Assembly: GCF_009674775.1 (NCBI RefSeq)
Contig: NZ_WKKE01000002.1
Coordinates: forward strand, 1 to 64,000
Reading direction: 5' to 3'
Source of the DNA: Flavobacterium sp. LC2016-23
GTDB taxonomy: Bacteria > Bacteroidota > Bacteroidia > Flavobacteriales > Flavobacteriaceae
DNA: 64,000 bases
A program made the translations under genes and the position numbers. The notes beneath the pieces were generated by a model. That model did no database searches, was not told where the DNA came from, and was given only the letters and a program-made list of their open reading frames with translations. Numbering within the stretch: position 1 is the stretch's first letter; the number at the start of each line of letters is the position of its first letter. This document shows, one piece after another, positions 32,664 to 41,160 of this stretch.

Positions 32664-32993
32664 ATGGAAACGAATTGTAACAAGAATCGTGAAAGATTTG
32701 AGTTTCAACAAATCTTCAGAAAAAAAGCAGTACAGCTAAAATCCTTTTATACGCATGCGTTTATGTATGCAGCAGGAGTAGTGATTTTTGTAGTAAAGGA
32801 GTATTACGGAGTTCCATTGAACTTCTTTCCGTTCCAATATTTAAATCATGTTGTAATGATAATCTGGACCTCAGTGTTTTTATTTTCAGCAATAGATTTA
32901 TTTCTTTCTTTTAAAGTTTTTGGAAAGGTATGGGAGGAACGTAAACTGAAACATATTTTAGAGAAAAGACAAAAAAAACAAAAATGGGTGTGA
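32664..32993 (+). CDS. 2TM domain protein
   Basis: The protein has 109 residues from the ATG at 32664, two bases after the kinase stop. It has two membrane helices (about residues 29-48 and 61-84) and the family ending KVFG..WEERK. It is the most diverged of the local copies (QLKSFYTHAFMYAAG). It probably interacts with the kinase's own 2TM domain, which is inference. Confidence 0.85.
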   Translation: METNCNKNRERFEFQQIFRKKAVQLKSFYTHAFMYAAGVVIFVVKEYYGVPLNFFPFQYLNHVVMIIWTSVFLFSAIDLFLSFKVFGKVWEERKLKHILEKRQKKQKWV

Positions 32994-33301
32994 TCATGGA
33001 GATAAATTATAACGAAGAAGACAGATACTATCTTGCAAAAAAGAAAGTAGAAAATATTAAAGGCTTTTATAGTAATCTTACCGCCTTTATTGGTGTGAAT
33101 ATTATTTTGATTGTCATTAATTTGTGGACATCTCCACAGTATTTATGGTTTTTCTGGCCACTATTGTGGTGGGGAGTAGGAGTTCTTTTTCATGCATTAA
33201 AAGTTTTTGAAGTATTTCCGGTTTTAGGTAAAGATTGGGAAGAAAGAAAAATTAAGGAATTGATGGAAAAAGAAAAAGAGAACAAAAACAAATGGCAATA
33301 A
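32984..33301 (+). CDS. 2TM domain protein
   Basis: The protein has 105 residues, or 101 if the ATG at 32996 is used. Its ATG lies within the previous gene's end (10-base overlap), so translation is coupled. It keeps the family pattern AKKKVENIKGFYSNL, two membrane helices, HALKVFE and WEERKIKELMEK, and ends in Trp-Gln. Confidence 0.87.
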   Translation: MGVIMEINYNEEDRYYLAKKKVENIKGFYSNLTAFIGVNIILIVINLWTSPQYLWFFWPLLWWGVGVLFHALKVFEVFPVLGKDWEERKIKELMEKEKENKNKWQ

Positions 33302-33318
33302 TATAAATCAATAAAAAA

Positions 33319-33687
33319 ATGGGACGATTTAGAAGACGTATGTACGAAGAATATGCAAACGAATTTAGCACAGACGAAAGTTATAACAGAGCTTACAGAA
33401 AAGTAAAAAAAATAAAAGGATTTTATTCGCATTTGAAGGTTTATATTATAGTGAATGCTATTATCATTATTTCAAGTTTAAACAGAGACTTTGTTGGAAA
33501 TCATTTTGAATTGAGAGGCTTTCAGAATTGGGAAATCTATTCGACCGCATTTTATTGGGGAATTGCTTTAGCCATTCATGCCTTTACCGTTTTTGGGCCT
33601 GATATCTTTTTCAATAAAGATTGGGAGGATAAAAAAATCAAAAAATATATGGAGAAAGAAGTAGAGAGTAAGAATAAATGGGAGTAA
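33319..33687 (+). CDS. 2TM domain protein
   Basis: The 122-residue protein begins with a basic leader (MGRFRRRMYEEY), then YRKVKKIKGFYSHLKVY, two membrane helices, HAFTVFG and DWEDKKIKKYMEK. It is the last of three free 2TM proteins and lies 38 bases before the LytTR regulator. Confidence 0.87.
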   Translation: MGRFRRRMYEEYANEFSTDESYNRAYRKVKKIKGFYSHLKVYIIVNAIIIISSLNRDFVGNHFELRGFQNWEIYSTAFYWGIALAIHAFTVFGPDIFFNKDWEDKKIKKYMEKEVESKNKWE

Positions 33688-33725
33688 CTTTAAAATTTAT
33701 TTTTTCAAATTTTGCATATCAATAG

Positions 33726-34493
33726 ATGATCACATTAATTATAGAAGACGAAAAACCAGCGGCAAGATTGTTGCAGCGGAAACTTGAAAAGTTAGATATT
33801 GCCGTAGAAACCATGTTGCACTCTGTAGAAGAATCAATTCAGTGGTTCAGCAATAACAAACATCCCGATTTAATTTTTCTGGATATTCAGCTATCGGACG
33901 GTTTGTCGTTTGAAATTTTTGAAAAAGTAAACATTACAAGTGCCATTATTTTTACTACCGCTTACGATGAATATGCTTTAAAAGCCTTTAAGCTTAACAG
34001 TATCGATTATTTGCTGAAACCGATTGACGAAGATGATCTGGATGTTGCTGTTACCAAATTCAGAACCCGTCTTCCAAAATTAGAAACAGAAACTACCAAC
34101 CTTCAGCTCGATTTTGAACAAATCAGGAAAATGCTTTCCAATCCATTTGAAAAGAATTATAAAAAGCGATTTACGGTTAAAATAGGGCAGCACCTAAAAG
34201 TGGTTACAACAGACGAAATCGAATGTTTTTTTAGTGAAAATAAAGGAACCTACATTCATACCTTCGACAACCGGAACTATTTAATCGATTCGACTTTAGA
34301 AATCCTCGAGCAGGAACTGGACGGGAAAGATTTCTTTCGTGTAAGCAGAAAGTTTATTGTTCCGCTTACAGCCATAAAAGAAATTCAGGTATACACCAAT
34401 TCACGGCTAAAAGTTATTTTGCCTTCTTATAAAGAAGATGAGGTTATCGTGAGCCGTGAAAAAGTTCAGGATTTTAAGAGTTGGCTGGGATAA
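33726..34493 (+). CDS. LytTR family response regulator
   Basis: The protein has 255 residues. The receiver domain has E7/D8, phosphoacceptor D53 (LIFLDIQLSDG), IIFTTAYDEYAL and DYLLKPID. The LytTR DNA-binding domain covers about 145-255 (RFTVKIGQHLKVV, IECFFSENKGTYIHT, FFRVSRKFIV). It pairs with the LytS-type kinase at the head of the 2TM cluster. Confidence 0.95.
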   Translation: MITLIIEDEKPAARLLQRKLEKLDIAVETMLHSVEESIQWFSNNKHPDLIFLDIQLSDGLSFEIFEKVNITSAIIFTTAYDEYALKAFKLNSIDYLLKPIDEDDLDVAVTKFRTRLPKLETETTNLQLDFEQIRKMLSNPFEKNYKKRFTVKIGQHLKVVTTDEIECFFSENKGTYIHTFDNRNYLIDSTLEILEQELDGKDFFRVSRKFIVPLTAIKEIQVYTNSRLKVILPSYKEDEVIVSREKVQDFKSWLG

Positions 34494-34568
34494 CAGCCGA
34501 AGGTCAGATTAAAATTTCATCCTGTTAATCCGTAAGGTTTGGGATTAAGCTGATAACATATACTAAAT

Positions 34569-34597
34569 AAAAAAATCCTTCAGCGAAGGATTTTTTT
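34569..34597. terminator. Bidirectional terminator
   Basis: AATCCTTC, three bases, GAAGGATT, flanked by A and T runs, between the convergent LytTR and ctaA genes. Confidence 0.88.
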
Positions 34598-34613
34598 ATA
34601 TTTTCAAAGTTTT

Positions 34614-35639
34614 TTATTTACTCAGTCGGTGCAACGTATAAGTCATGGCGCTTAAAAGGAAAAATGCCATAATTTGATGAATTAATCCTAATGCCAGAGG
34701 AACACTGTATAAAAGTGTAAATACGCCCAACGCAAACTGAATGAATACAAAAAGAACTAACGTTTTTATTCCGTTTTTTTGCGTTCTGGAAAGCGGGAAT
34801 TTTGTGCTTTTGTAATATAAAAATAGAATAAAAGCGACTACAACATAAGCAAAAGTTCTATGCACAAACTGAACACCGCTTTTACCTTCAATTAAATTTT
34901 TGACAAGGCTCGACTGTTCAATAAAAACAGAATCGTGTATGAATTGCCCGTCACTCATTAAAGGCCAGTGATTATGGATTAATCCGGCATTTAAACCTGC
35001 CACAAATCCGCCGTAAATAATCTGGATCAATAAAGCAACCAGGGCAAATCTGGCAATATTGCGAAGTGGCACTATTTTATTGAAATTTCTTTCCGGATAG
35101 ATTAAATCAAGGGCAACCCACAACGTATAAGCAAAAGTGATAAACGCAAAAGTAAGGTGTAAGGACAGTCTAAAGTGACTTACATCCGGATTGTCGATTA
35201 GGCCGCTGCGAACCATAAACCAGCCCAGAAAGCCCTGAAATGCTCCCATTGCCAGAAGAACGATACACTTTTTGACAGTTGCACGATCCAGTTTTTTCCT
35301 GATGAGGAAATAAACAAAAGGAACAAAGAAAACCAATCCTATGATACGACCAATAAAGCGGTGGAACCATTCCCAGAAATAAATAAATTTATAATCGGAT
35401 AGCTGAAAATCGTTATGGATATTGATTTTCTGATATTCCGGAAATTTCTTGTACTGTTCAAAAGCTTCGTTCCATTTTGCCTCTGTTAAAGGCGGAAAAG
35501 TATCGGTTACCAAATGCCAGTCGGTCATTGATAATCCTGAATTGGTCAGACGTGTAATACCGCCCACGACCACCATTAAAAACAATAAAACACAGCCGGA
35601 TAGTAACCAAATAATTACTGATTTATTCTCTTTTTTCAT
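34614..35639 (-). CDS. ctaA: Heme A synthase
   Basis: The 341-residue polytopic membrane protein oxidises heme O to heme A for cytochrome c oxidase. It has eight hydrophobic helices, the family pattern GGITRLTNSGLSMTDWH near the N-terminus, EWFHRFIGR and VQFVHRTFAY with the conserved heme-ligand histidines. It starts 17 bases after the cca stop, so the two are probably cotranscribed. Confidence 0.94.
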   Translation of the reverse strand: MKKENKSVIIWLLSGCVLLFLMVVVGGITRLTNSGLSMTDWHLVTDTFPPLTEAKWNEAFEQYKKFPEYQKINIHNDFQLSDYKFIYFWEWFHRFIGRIIGLVFFVPFVYFLIRKKLDRATVKKCIVLLAMGAFQGFLGWFMVRSGLIDNPDVSHFRLSLHLTFAFITFAYTLWVALDLIYPERNFNKIVPLRNIARFALVALLIQIIYGGFVAGLNAGLIHNHWPLMSDGQFIHDSVFIEQSSLVKNLIEGKSGVQFVHRTFAYVVVAFILFLYYKSTKFPLSRTQKNGIKTLVLFVFIQFALGVFTLLYSVPLALGLIHQIMAFFLLSAMTYTLHRLSK

Positions 35640-35656
35640 TGTATAAATACTTATTC

Positions 35657-37084
35657 TTAAACTTTTTTCAAACCTAACTTTTCAGCTTTTTTCTGCATAA
35701 AGGCAAAAGCAGCGTCATATTCATTTGGAATTTCGCCTTCGAGAATGGCTTCTTTAATAGCTTCTTTCAAAACACCGATTTCACGTGAAGGCTTTAAATT
35801 ATAATATTCCATAATTTCTTCTCCTGAAATTGGCGGTTGAAAATTACGTACCTGATCGCGTTCTTCCACTTCAACAATTTTCTTTCGGACGATTTCGAAA
35901 TTCTTGTGATACTTTTTAAATTTTGCCGGGTTTTTGGTGGTAATATCGGCTTCGCATAATATCATTAAATTTTCAACATCTTCCCCTGCATCAAAAACCA
36001 GACGGCGAACGGCACTATCGGTTACGATATCCTGTGCCAGAACAATTGGACGCGAACTCATGATGACCATTTTTTGCACAAATTTCATTTTGTGATTTAA
36101 GGGCATGTGCAGGCGTTCGAATATTTTTTTAGCCATTTTTCCACCCAGAAATTCATGTCCGTGAAAAGTCCAGCCCTGTTTTTTATTGAAACGTTTTGTC
36201 GGTGCTTTTCCGATATCGTGCAGCAAAGCCGACCAGCGCAGCCAGACATCATCGGTGTTCGGGCAAATATTATCGACAACTTCAAGCGTGTGATAAAAGT
36301 TGTTTTTGTGGGTATGTCCTTCAATTTCTTCGACCTGGTTCAACGCTGTTAATTCAGGTAAAATAATATCCAGAAGTCCGGTTTTATATAAAAGTAAAAA
36401 TCCGATCGAAGGTTTTGGCGTCGAAAGAATTTTGTTTAATTCATCCACAATTCTTTCTCCTGAAATGATATTTATTCTTTCGGCATTTTTGGTAATCGCG
36501 TCCAATGAATTTTTCTCGATCTCAAAACCCAGCTGAGTCGCAAAACGAATCGCACGAAGCATACGCAGCGGATCATCAGAATAGGTAATGCTAGGCTCCA
36601 AAGGTGTTTTTATGATTTTGTTTTCTAAATCAGCCAGACCACCAAAAGGATCTGAAAGATCTCCAAACGTTTTTTCGTTTAAGGATAAAGCCAAAGCATT
36701 TATAGTAAAATCACGACGATTCTGATCGTCTTCCAGAGTTCCGTTTTCAACAAGCGGGTTTCTGCTCTCAAAATTATAAGATTCTTTTCGGGCACCTACA
36801 AATTCAATATCAGTGTCTTCAAAACGTAACATGGCAGTTCCGTAAGTTTTAAAAACCTGAACTTTTGGTTTTTTAGGAAGTAACTCCGATACTTTTAAGG
36901 CCAGTTCGATTCCGCTGCCCACCGCTACCACGTCAATGTCTTTTTTAGAACCACGGTTTAAAAGTAAATCCCGGACAAAACCGCCAATCACGTAAGTATC
37001 GACATTTAGTTCCTGAGAGGCCTGCGAAATGATTCCGAAGATTTTATGTTGTAAAGCTGTTTTATAATTTGTCTGTATAGCCAC
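35657..37084 (-). CDS. cca: tRNA nucleotidyltransferase (CCA-adding) with HD domain
   Basis: The 475-residue class II nucleotidyltransferase has GGFVRD (34-39) and the catalytic DVD (D49, D51), RRDFTINALAL, and RMLRAIRFATQLGF. An HD hydrolase domain follows (HTLEVVD, WSALLHDIGKAP). It builds or repairs the tRNA 3' CCA end. The gene is first in an apparent two-gene unit with ctaA, and a reverse-strand -7 box TAAATTTG (37139-37146) lies upstream. Confidence 0.93.
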   Translation of the reverse strand: MAIQTNYKTALQHKIFGIISQASQELNVDTYVIGGFVRDLLLNRGSKKDIDVVAVGSGIELALKVSELLPKKPKVQVFKTYGTAMLRFEDTDIEFVGARKESYNFESRNPLVENGTLEDDQNRRDFTINALALSLNEKTFGDLSDPFGGLADLENKIIKTPLEPSITYSDDPLRMLRAIRFATQLGFEIEKNSLDAITKNAERINIISGERIVDELNKILSTPKPSIGFLLLYKTGLLDIILPELTALNQVEEIEGHTHKNNFYHTLEVVDNICPNTDDVWLRWSALLHDIGKAPTKRFNKKQGWTFHGHEFLGGKMAKKIFERLHMPLNHKMKFVQKMVIMSSRPIVLAQDIVTDSAVRRLVFDAGEDVENLMILCEADITTKNPAKFKKYHKNFEIVRKKIVEVEERDQVRNFQPPISGEEIMEYYNLKPSREIGVLKEAIKEAILEGEIPNEYDAAFAFMQKKAEKLGLKKV

Positions 37085-37085
37085 G

Positions 37086-37330
37086 AATTCACGAATTTTA
37101 AATAGTACGTTTTATTGCTGAAGAGAATCGAACGTCTGCAAATTTACAACATAGAAAATGCCTATTATAATCTACGGCTCACTTTTTTGAAGAAATTCAC
37201 AGTTTGAAGTGCAGAATTTTATGAAATAAAAAAGGTTTCCTCGAATTTCACGAATTTCCACGAATCATACTGCATTTCCAAAAATAAAAATTAGCGGCAA
37301 TTCGTGTAATGGGTGGCAAAAAAAAGCCCG
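37086..37330. repeat. Gap with CACGAATT-type short repeats
   Basis: The 340 bases between cca and yaaA hold no gene. They contain scattered copies of the word CACGAATT (CACGAATTCACGAATTTTAA at 37082; TCGAATTTCACGAATTTCCA at 37241), a common style of repeat in this genome, and promoters at both ends. Confidence 0.6.
37139..37146 (-). promoter_or_regulatory. -7 promoter element of cca
   Basis: On the reverse strand this is TAAATTTG, 54 bases before the cca start codon. Confidence 0.55.
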
Positions 37331-37396
37331 TAAAGGGGAATTATGGGAGTATCAAACAAATCAATTGCAATACTGTTTTTTTAGCAATTCAATTTG

Positions 37397-37404
37397 TATT
37401 TTTG
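37397..37404 (+). promoter_or_regulatory. -7 promoter element of yaaA
   Basis: TATTTTTG lies 20 bases before the ATG at 37425, which favours that ATG over a longer reading that would start inside or above the promoter. Confidence 0.6.
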
Positions 37405-37424
37405 AATCACTTAAAAATGCACAA

Positions 37425-38183
37425 ATGAAAATTGTTATATCACCTGCGAAGTCATTAAATTTTGAAAAAGAATTACCCACTCAACATTATACAGAACCTT
37501 CTTTCCTAAAAGAAGCACGTCAGGTTCATAAAGTTTTAAAACCCAAAAAGCCAGGTGATTTAGCGGAATTAATGTCGATTTCCGAAAAACTGGCCGATTT
37601 AAACTGGCAGCGAAACCAGGAATGGAAAACGCCTTTTACACCTGAAAATGCACGTCCGGCAGTTTATACTTTTGATGGTGATGTTTATACGGGTTTAGAT
37701 GCGTATACCATTCCGCTGGAAAAATTAGAAGTTTTGCAAGACAAACTCAGAATTTTATCGGGACTTTACGGTGTTTTAAAACCACTTGATCTTATGCAGG
37801 CCTACCGTCTCGAAATGGGAACAAAACTGCCCATCGGCGAGCATAAAAATCTGCATGATTTCTGGAAAGGACCGGTTACCAAAGCGTTGAATAAAGAGCT
37901 GTCAAAAGGGGAGTTGTTTGTGAATCTAGCCAGTACTGAATATTTTTCCGCTGTTGATGTGAAAGCTTTAAAAGTGCCGGTAATTACGCCCGATTTTAAA
38001 GATTATAAAGATGGGAAACTTAAGATAATCAGTTTCTTCGCAAAAAAGGCAAGGGGAATGATGGTGCGCTATATCATCGATACCAATGCTGAAACGATTG
38101 ACGATTTAAAAGGGTTCAATTACGAAGGATATCAGTTTGATGCCAATCTTTCGGTGGGAAATCATCTGGTGTTTACGAGATAG
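37425..38183 (+). CDS. yaaA: Peroxide stress protein YaaA
   Basis: The protein has 252 residues from the ATG at 37425 (MKIVISPAKSLNF), the usual start and length of the family. Conserved blocks are RPAVYTFDGDVYTGLDA, ILSGLYGVLKPLDLMQAYRL and FFAKKARGMMVRYI. YaaA limits iron-driven damage during hydrogen peroxide stress and has DNA-binding ability in E. coli. It is a single gene with its own promoter. Confidence 0.94.
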   Translation: MKIVISPAKSLNFEKELPTQHYTEPSFLKEARQVHKVLKPKKPGDLAELMSISEKLADLNWQRNQEWKTPFTPENARPAVYTFDGDVYTGLDAYTIPLEKLEVLQDKLRILSGLYGVLKPLDLMQAYRLEMGTKLPIGEHKNLHDFWKGPVTKALNKELSKGELFVNLASTEYFSAVDVKALKVPVITPDFKDYKDGKLKIISFFAKKARGMMVRYIIDTNAETIDDLKGFNYEGYQFDANLSVGNHLVFTR

Positions 38184-38194
38184 GTTTTTTTTTG

Positions 38195-38270
38195 AAGTTG
38201 CAAAGTTGCAAAGGTTCAGAGGTTTTTTAGGGTGTGAGTTGTTTAGGTGCTAAGTTACTAAGTCTTTTTT
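38195..38270. repeat. Word-like repeats after yaaA
   Basis: AAGTTGCAAAGTTGCAAAGG, then TTCAGAGG, and further on TTTAGGTGCTAAGTTACTAA form degenerate copies of the family also seen near 11060, 21450 and 29960. No gene lies in the 291 bases between yaaA and the efflux operon. Confidence 0.6.
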
Positions 38271-38413
38271 GTTACCTTAATTAATATTCTGGCTTTCGGT
38301 TTGGAATTTCAATTGCCTCCGGCTTTAGCTGGAGATATGTGGTTGAATTCATAAAAAGGCTTTAGTCAGACTATCTTATTTAAATATTATTTCGTTCGGG
38401 AAATTAAAATAAA

Positions 38414-38442
38414 AAAGCCGGGTTCAAATAGAGCCCGGCTTT
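38414..38442 (-). terminator. Terminator of the efflux operon
   Basis: AAAGCCGGGTTC pairs with GAGCCCGGCTTT. On the reverse strand a T run follows, ending the tetR-tolC-emrA-emrB transcript. Confidence 0.88.
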
Positions 38443-38474
38443 CCGTATTATAAATCAATTTATTATAATTATTA

Positions 38475-40064
38475 TTAATGCATCGCATCGGCGGGATTAA
38501 TCTTGTTTTTTCCTTTCTTGATGAAAAGAATAATGGGTATACAGCATAAAAACATTACTCCTAAGTACATGAAAATATCGATATATGACATTACGGTACT
38601 TTGTTTTAAAACGGCGTAATCTATTGCCTGATAGGCTTTTTTAAGCGCAACATCGGCGCTGTAGCCTTTAGCTTCAAACGCTCTTTGCATTCCTGTGATA
38701 CGTTGTTGAACCTGATAGTTTGCAGGATCTACATTTGTCAGTAGATTAACTCTGTGCTCCTGGCTAAAACGCGTGATAAAAGTGGTAATGATAGCAATAC
38801 CAAATGATCCTCCTAACTGACGCATCATTCCGGTAAAAGCAGCTCCTTCACCAATATGTTTTCCTTTTAAAGTCGAAAGCGAAAGCGTCGTAATAGGTAC
38901 GAAAAGCAATCCTAAACCGACTCCTCTCAAAATCAAAGGCCAGTACATATGTTCTACACCGGTATCAGGTGTAATTCGGGTTTGCATCATAAAGGTAAAG
39001 AAGAAGAAAACTAAAAATCCTACTCCAACCATATACCCCTGAGGTACTCCTTTTTGAATCATGTTTCCCACAAATGGCATCATGATCGCTGTTGTAATCG
39101 AACCCGGGATCAGTAATAATCCGGCATCGGTTGCTGTCCATCCTAAAATAGACTGTGTATAAATCGGTATAATTAAGGTAGATCCGTATAAACCGAAACC
39201 AAGAATAAAACACATAATGGTTCCGATTCTTAAGTTTCCGTCTTTTAAGACACTTAAATTTACAATAGGATGTTTGTACGTAAGCTCTCTCCAGATAAAA
39301 AGTATTAATCCAAAAACTGTAATTACGCTTAATGATGTAATTAACGGGTCATTAAACCAGTCATCCTGCTGTCCGTGCTCCAAAACAAATTGCAGTGATC
39401 CGATAAAAGTAGCCAGCAGAACAATTCCCCACCAATCTACCTGATTTGCTTTTAATTTTTCTCCGTATTTCGGACTTCTTACAAAAGTAATGGCCAGAAT
39501 AGTAGCAATAATTCCCAACGGGATATTGATATAAAAAATATAAGGCCAGGAATAATTATCTACTAAATATCCTCCCAATGGCGGTCCTAAAGTCGGCCCC
39601 ACAATTACTCCCATTCCGTAAATTGCCTGTGCCATACCACGTTTTGCTACAGGGTAACTTTCTGTAATAATAGTCTGTGCTGTTACAAGCAGGGCGCCAC
39701 CACCCATACCCTGAACGAACCTAAAAGCTACTAATTCCCAGATATTACTGGCATTTCCACATAAAAAAGAACAAACGGTAAATATGATGATAGAGGCCAC
39801 AAAATAATTACGTCGTCCAAATTGCTGTGATAGCCAGCTCGTCATCGGTATTACAATAACATTCGCAATTGCGTATGCTGTAATAACCCAGGCCACATCA
39901 GTCAAAGTAGCACCAAGGCTACCCCGCATGTCTGTTAGTGCTACGTTTACAATGGTTGTATCAACGATTTCAAGCAAGGCACAAAGTACTGCTGTAATCG
40001 TGATAATGACACGTCTGTAACCGTATTCTACTAAATCATCATCTCCTTGTACTGCTGCTGTCAT
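38475..40064 (-). CDS. DHA2 family drug:H+ antiporter, EmrB/QacA type
   Basis: The 529-residue protein has 14 predicted membrane helices. Typical DHA2 motifs are WLSQQFGRRNYF (motif A), LVTAQTIITESYP, and YGMGVIVGPTLGPPLGG (motif C). It works with the HlyD-type adaptor encoded 4 bases upstream and the outer-membrane TolC-like protein to pump drugs out of the cell. It is last in the operon and followed by a strong terminator. Confidence 0.94.
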   Translation of the reverse strand: MTAAVQGDDDLVEYGYRRVIITITAVLCALLEIVDTTIVNVALTDMRGSLGATLTDVAWVITAYAIANVIVIPMTSWLSQQFGRRNYFVASIIIFTVCSFLCGNASNIWELVAFRFVQGMGGGALLVTAQTIITESYPVAKRGMAQAIYGMGVIVGPTLGPPLGGYLVDNYSWPYIFYINIPLGIIATILAITFVRSPKYGEKLKANQVDWWGIVLLATFIGSLQFVLEHGQQDDWFNDPLITSLSVITVFGLILFIWRELTYKHPIVNLSVLKDGNLRIGTIMCFILGFGLYGSTLIIPIYTQSILGWTATDAGLLLIPGSITTAIMMPFVGNMIQKGVPQGYMVGVGFLVFFFFTFMMQTRITPDTGVEHMYWPLILRGVGLGLLFVPITTLSLSTLKGKHIGEGAAFTGMMRQLGGSFGIAIITTFITRFSQEHRVNLLTNVDPANYQVQQRITGMQRAFEAKGYSADVALKKAYQAIDYAVLKQSTVMSYIDIFMYLGVMFLCCIPIILFIKKGKNKINPADAMH

Positions 40065-40068
40065 TCTA

Positions 40069-41148
40069 TTATTTTAAATGTACGTCTACGTCAACATTCA
40101 TTCCCGGACGTAATAATTTTACTTTCTCAGGATCGTTTGATTCATCTAAGCTAATTTTCACTGGTAATCTTTGAATCGTTTTTACGAAGTTTCCTGTTGC
40201 ATTATCAGGAGGTAATAAAGAAAAACGGGATCCTGTAGCTGGTGAGAATGAGGTTAAAGTTCCTTTGAATTCATAGTTCGGATAAGCATCAACTTTTAAG
40301 CTCACTTTCTGACCCACAACCATTTTGTTTAATTGTGTTTCCTTGAAGTTAGCGACAACCCATGCTTCCGTATTATTGATGATATAAAATAAAGATTGTC
40401 CCGGCTGTACCAGTTGTCCCGGCTGAATATCAACTTTAGAAACCTGACCATCAATAGCAGCAGTTACAACTGTGTACGTAAGGTTTAGTTTCGCTACATC
40501 CAGCATTGTTTTTGCTTTTTTGATGTTGGCAGCGGCAACTTCAGTTTGTTTATCAGAAACTTTCGATTTAGACTGAATCACTGATTTTTGAAAAGAACTT
40601 GCTCTTTGTTGCTGTTCTAAAACACGTACCTGGTTTTCAGCTTCGTCTTTTGCAGTCTGAGCCTGCTCAAATTGCTGTTTTGTGATCGTATGTGTTTTAT
40701 ACAAATTGTTGTAACGGTTGAAATCGTTGGTAAGCTGTCTCAGTCTGATTTTTGCACTTTCGATAGAACCGCCAGCAGATTTCACATTGGCATCAGAAAC
40801 AGAAATACTCGCATGCGCACTTCCAATATCCGCTTTAGCAGCTTCGTATTGGCCTTCAGCTCCTAAAAGTGCCGCATTTGCTTCATCAATTTTTAATTGA
40901 TAATCTCTTTTGTCAATAGTAAATAAAGTATCTCCTTTTTTTACAAAATCATTATCTTTCACATAAACTTTACTGATATAACCGGATACTCTTGGGATGA
41001 TCGGGTTCATTTTTTTCTCGATCTGTGCATCATCCGTCTCTTCATGAGCTTGTGAATGCATGTATTTTGTTATTCCGTAAGTTCCGCCCACTAAAACCAA
41101 AACGGTTAGTATAATGATGAATTTAGTATTTGTTTTTTTCTTTTCCAT
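40069..41148 (-). CDS. HlyD/EmrA-type membrane fusion protein
   Basis: The 359-residue protein has one membrane helix at about residues 9-27, a biotinyl-lipoyl-like domain (ARVSGYISKVYVKDND-type), a long coiled-coil hairpin (about 80-215) and a barrel domain (VQPGQSLFYIINNTEAWVVA). It bridges the inner-membrane pump and the TolC-like channel. It sits 12 bases after tolC and 4 before emrB. Confidence 0.93.
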   Translation of the reverse strand: MEKKKTNTKFIIILTVLVLVGGTYGITKYMHSQAHEETDDAQIEKKMNPIIPRVSGYISKVYVKDNDFVKKGDTLFTIDKRDYQLKIDEANAALLGAEGQYEAAKADIGSAHASISVSDANVKSAGGSIESAKIRLRQLTNDFNRYNNLYKTHTITKQQFEQAQTAKDEAENQVRVLEQQQRASSFQKSVIQSKSKVSDKQTEVAAANIKKAKTMLDVAKLNLTYTVVTAAIDGQVSKVDIQPGQLVQPGQSLFYIINNTEAWVVANFKETQLNKMVVGQKVSLKVDAYPNYEFKGTLTSFSPATGSRFSLLPPDNATGNFVKTIQRLPVKISLDESNDPEKVKLLRPGMNVDVDVHLK

Positions 41149-41160
41149 GAGAGCTATCGA

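Noticed and set aside
37365-37424. Upstream start for yaaA
   Set aside because: The extra 20 residues precede the family's conserved start and overlap the promoter.
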